The position numbers were made by a program, and so were the translations under genes. Shown in pieces: positions 62,759-64,000 of a stretch of DNA of 64,000 nucleotides. The stretch is from an uncultured Lacinutrix sp. (GTDB lineage Bacteria > Bacteroidota > Bacteroidia > Flavobacteriales > Flavobacteriaceae): assembly GCF_947500605.1 (NCBI RefSeq), contig NZ_CANMSJ010000011.1:1-64000 (forward strand), read 5' to 3'. Within the stretch, counting starts at the first letter, position 1; the number at the start of each line of letters is the position of its first letter. The notes beneath the pieces are model-generated. The model was not told the DNA's origin. It saw nothing but the letters and a program-made list of their open reading frames with translations, and ran no database searches.

Positions 62759-64000
62759 TTACATCATGCCTGGCATACCGCCACCCATTGGCATTCCACC
62801 AGCAGGAGCATCTTCTTTAATATCAATTAAAGCACACTCAGTAGTTAATATCATTCCGGCAACAGAAGCAGCATTTTCTAATGCAATTCTAGTTACTTTT
62901 TTAGGATCGATAATACCGGCTTTAAGCATATCTACATATTGTTCAGATTTAGCATCGTAACCAAAGTCTTTTTCACCTTCAGATACTTTGTTTACTACAA
63001 CACTACCTTCGCCACCTGCATTCTCTACAATTGTTCTTAAAGGCGCTTCAATAGCACGTGCAACAATTTGTATACCTGTAGTTTCGTCTAAGTTTTCTGT
63101 AGTAATTTTATCTAAAACGGCTTTTGCTCTTACTAAAGCAACACCACCACCTGCAACAATACCTTCTTCTACAGCTGCTCTTGTAGCATTTAAAGCATCA
63201 TCAACACGATCTTTCTTTTCTTTCATTTCTACTTCACTAGCTGCACCAACATAAAGTACTGCAACACCACCTGCTAATTTAGCAAGACGTTCTTGTAGTT
63301 TTTCTTTATCGTAATCGCTAGTTGTAGATTCTATTTGAGACTTGATTTGGTTAACACGATTTTTAATTAAATCTTTATCTCCAGATCCATTAACAACTGT
63401 AGTATTGTCTTTATCTATAGTAATACGTTCTGCAGTACCAAGCATTTCAATTGAAGCATTTTCAAGAGTAAAACCTCTTTCTTCAGAAATTACAGTTCCT
63501 CCAGTTAAAATAGCAATATCCTCTAACATTGCTTTACGTCTGTCTCCAAAACCTGGCGCTTTTACAGCAGCAATTTTTAAAGAACCACGTAATTTATTAA
63601 CAACTAAAGTAGCTAATGCTTCACCATCAACATCTTCAGCAATAATTAATAAAGGTTTTCCTGTTTGTGCAACTGGCTCTAAAATTGGTAATAAATCCTT
63701 CATTGTAGAAACCTTTTTGTCATATAATAATATGTAAGGATTCTCTAAATCAGCAATCATTTTTTCGCTATCTGTTACAAAGTAAGGAGATAAGTAACCT
63801 CTGTCAAATTGCATACCTTCAACTACATCTACGTAAGTATCTGTACCTTTAGATTCTTCAACAGTAATTACACCTTCTTTACCAACTTTACCAAAAGCTT
63901 TAGCAATTAAATCTCCAATAAGCTCATCGTTATTTGCAGAGATAGAAGCTACTTGCTTAATCATTTCAGAAGAGTTTTTAACCTCTTTAGCTTGCTTTCC
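62759..64000 (-). CDS. groL: chaperonin GroEL, N-terminal part outside window
   Basis: The C-terminal 413 residues of the 60-kDa chaperonin; about 130 N-terminal residues lie beyond the right edge. The frame is open to base 64000 and reads [20 protein letters not shown] at the edge. [30 protein letters not shown], and [17 protein letters not shown] are standard GroEL sequence. It ends in the Gly/Met-rich tail [13 protein letters not shown]. The upstream groS gene would be expected to the right. Confidence 0.97.
   Translation of the reverse strand, partial: GKQAKEVKNSSEMIKQVASISANNDELIGDLIAKAFGKVGKEGVITVEESKGTDTYVDVVEGMQFDRGYLSPYFVTDSEKMIADLENPYILLYDKKVSTMKDLLPILEPVAQTGKPLLIIAEDVDGEALATLVVNKLRGSLKIAAVKAPGFGDRRKAMLEDIAILTGGTVISEERGFTLENASIEMLGTAERITIDKDNTTVVNGSGDKDLIKNRVNQIKSQIESTTSDYDKEKLQERLAKLAGGVAVLYVGAASEVEMKEKKDRVDDALNATRAAVEEGIVAGGGVALVRAKAVLDKITTENLDETTGIQIVARAIEAPLRTIVENAGGEGSVVVNKVSEGEKDFGYDAKSEQYVDMLKAGIIDPKKVTRIALENAASVAGMILTTECALIDIKEDAPAGGMPMGGGMPGMM

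Noticed and set aside
62739-63737. Plus-strand open frames opposite groL
   Set aside because: Antisense shadows of groL.

Overview
The window comes from a low-GC member of the Bacteroidota, most likely a (marine) Flavobacteriaceae. The evidence is the TTA/AAA-rich codon use, the near absence of Shine-Dalgarno sequences, perfect TAnnTTTG -7 promoter elements in front of tRNA and queA genes, a GLPGLI protein next to a TonB-type barrel, the gliding ATPase GldA, DUF3857/transglutaminase proteins, the split MetH, and several intergenic repeat families that I recognise from flavobacterial genomes. Gene content is chromosomal. I see no phage, no insertion sequence and no CRISPR array.

Layout. 1-3589 (minus): the 5' part of a secreted, highly repetitive fibre-like protein that runs off the left edge. 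3760-12100: tRNA-Gly, peptidase E, small secreted proteins, an M1 metallopeptidase and a membrane pyrophosphatase. 12093-18800: App1-type phosphatase, a broken small membrane gene, deoxynucleoside kinase, and a GLPGLI/outer-membrane barrel pair. 18903-20514: tRNA-Tyr and metK, the latter behind a SAM-II-like riboswitch. 20840-43395: a 22 kb sulfur, methionine and cysteine supercluster on the plus strand. It starts with a SAM-I riboswitch and continues with metY, OsmC, a fused MetX-aspartokinase-homoserine dehydrogenase, metZ, rhodanese, split metH and metF. It then carries an Rrf2 regulator, DUF2061, cysH, cysD, cysN, sulfite reductase, two siroheme genes, a ferredoxin reductase, a ferredoxin, cysE and cysM. 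43449-46189: PagL-like deacylase, head-GIN lipoprotein and gldA. 46336-50493: an aromatic amino acid operon (pheA, aminotransferase, tyrA, DAHP synthase/chorismate mutase) behind what reads as a classical leader-peptide attenuator. 50577-59232: rsgA, dtd, a membrane hydrolase, two DUF3857 proteins, MazG-like, aroA and queA. 59459-62513: a GIY-YIG-like protein and an AraC regulator/serine hydrolase pair bounded by inverted, attC-like folded sequences. 62759-64000: groL, truncated by the right edge.

How the parts work together. CysDN activates sulfate, CysH and the siroheme enzyme reduce it to sulfide (with CobA and SirC making siroheme, and the reductase/ferredoxin pair probably supplying electrons). 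CysE/CysM or MetY/MetZ then fix sulfide into cysteine or homocysteine. The fusion protein supplies O-acetylhomoserine from aspartate, the two MetH halves plus MetF methylate homocysteine, and MetK makes SAM, which closes the loop through the two riboswitches. A shared palindrome-like site before DUF2061-cysHDN and before the sulfite reductase is a good candidate operator for the Rrf2 protein.

The most interesting signals are the aromatic attenuator at 46336-46471, the two riboswitch classes in one divergent intergenic region (20461-20959), the three-enzyme fusion, the heptad-quantised repeats of the edge protein, the shared Rrf2-type sites and the possible mobile cassette at 59902-62654.
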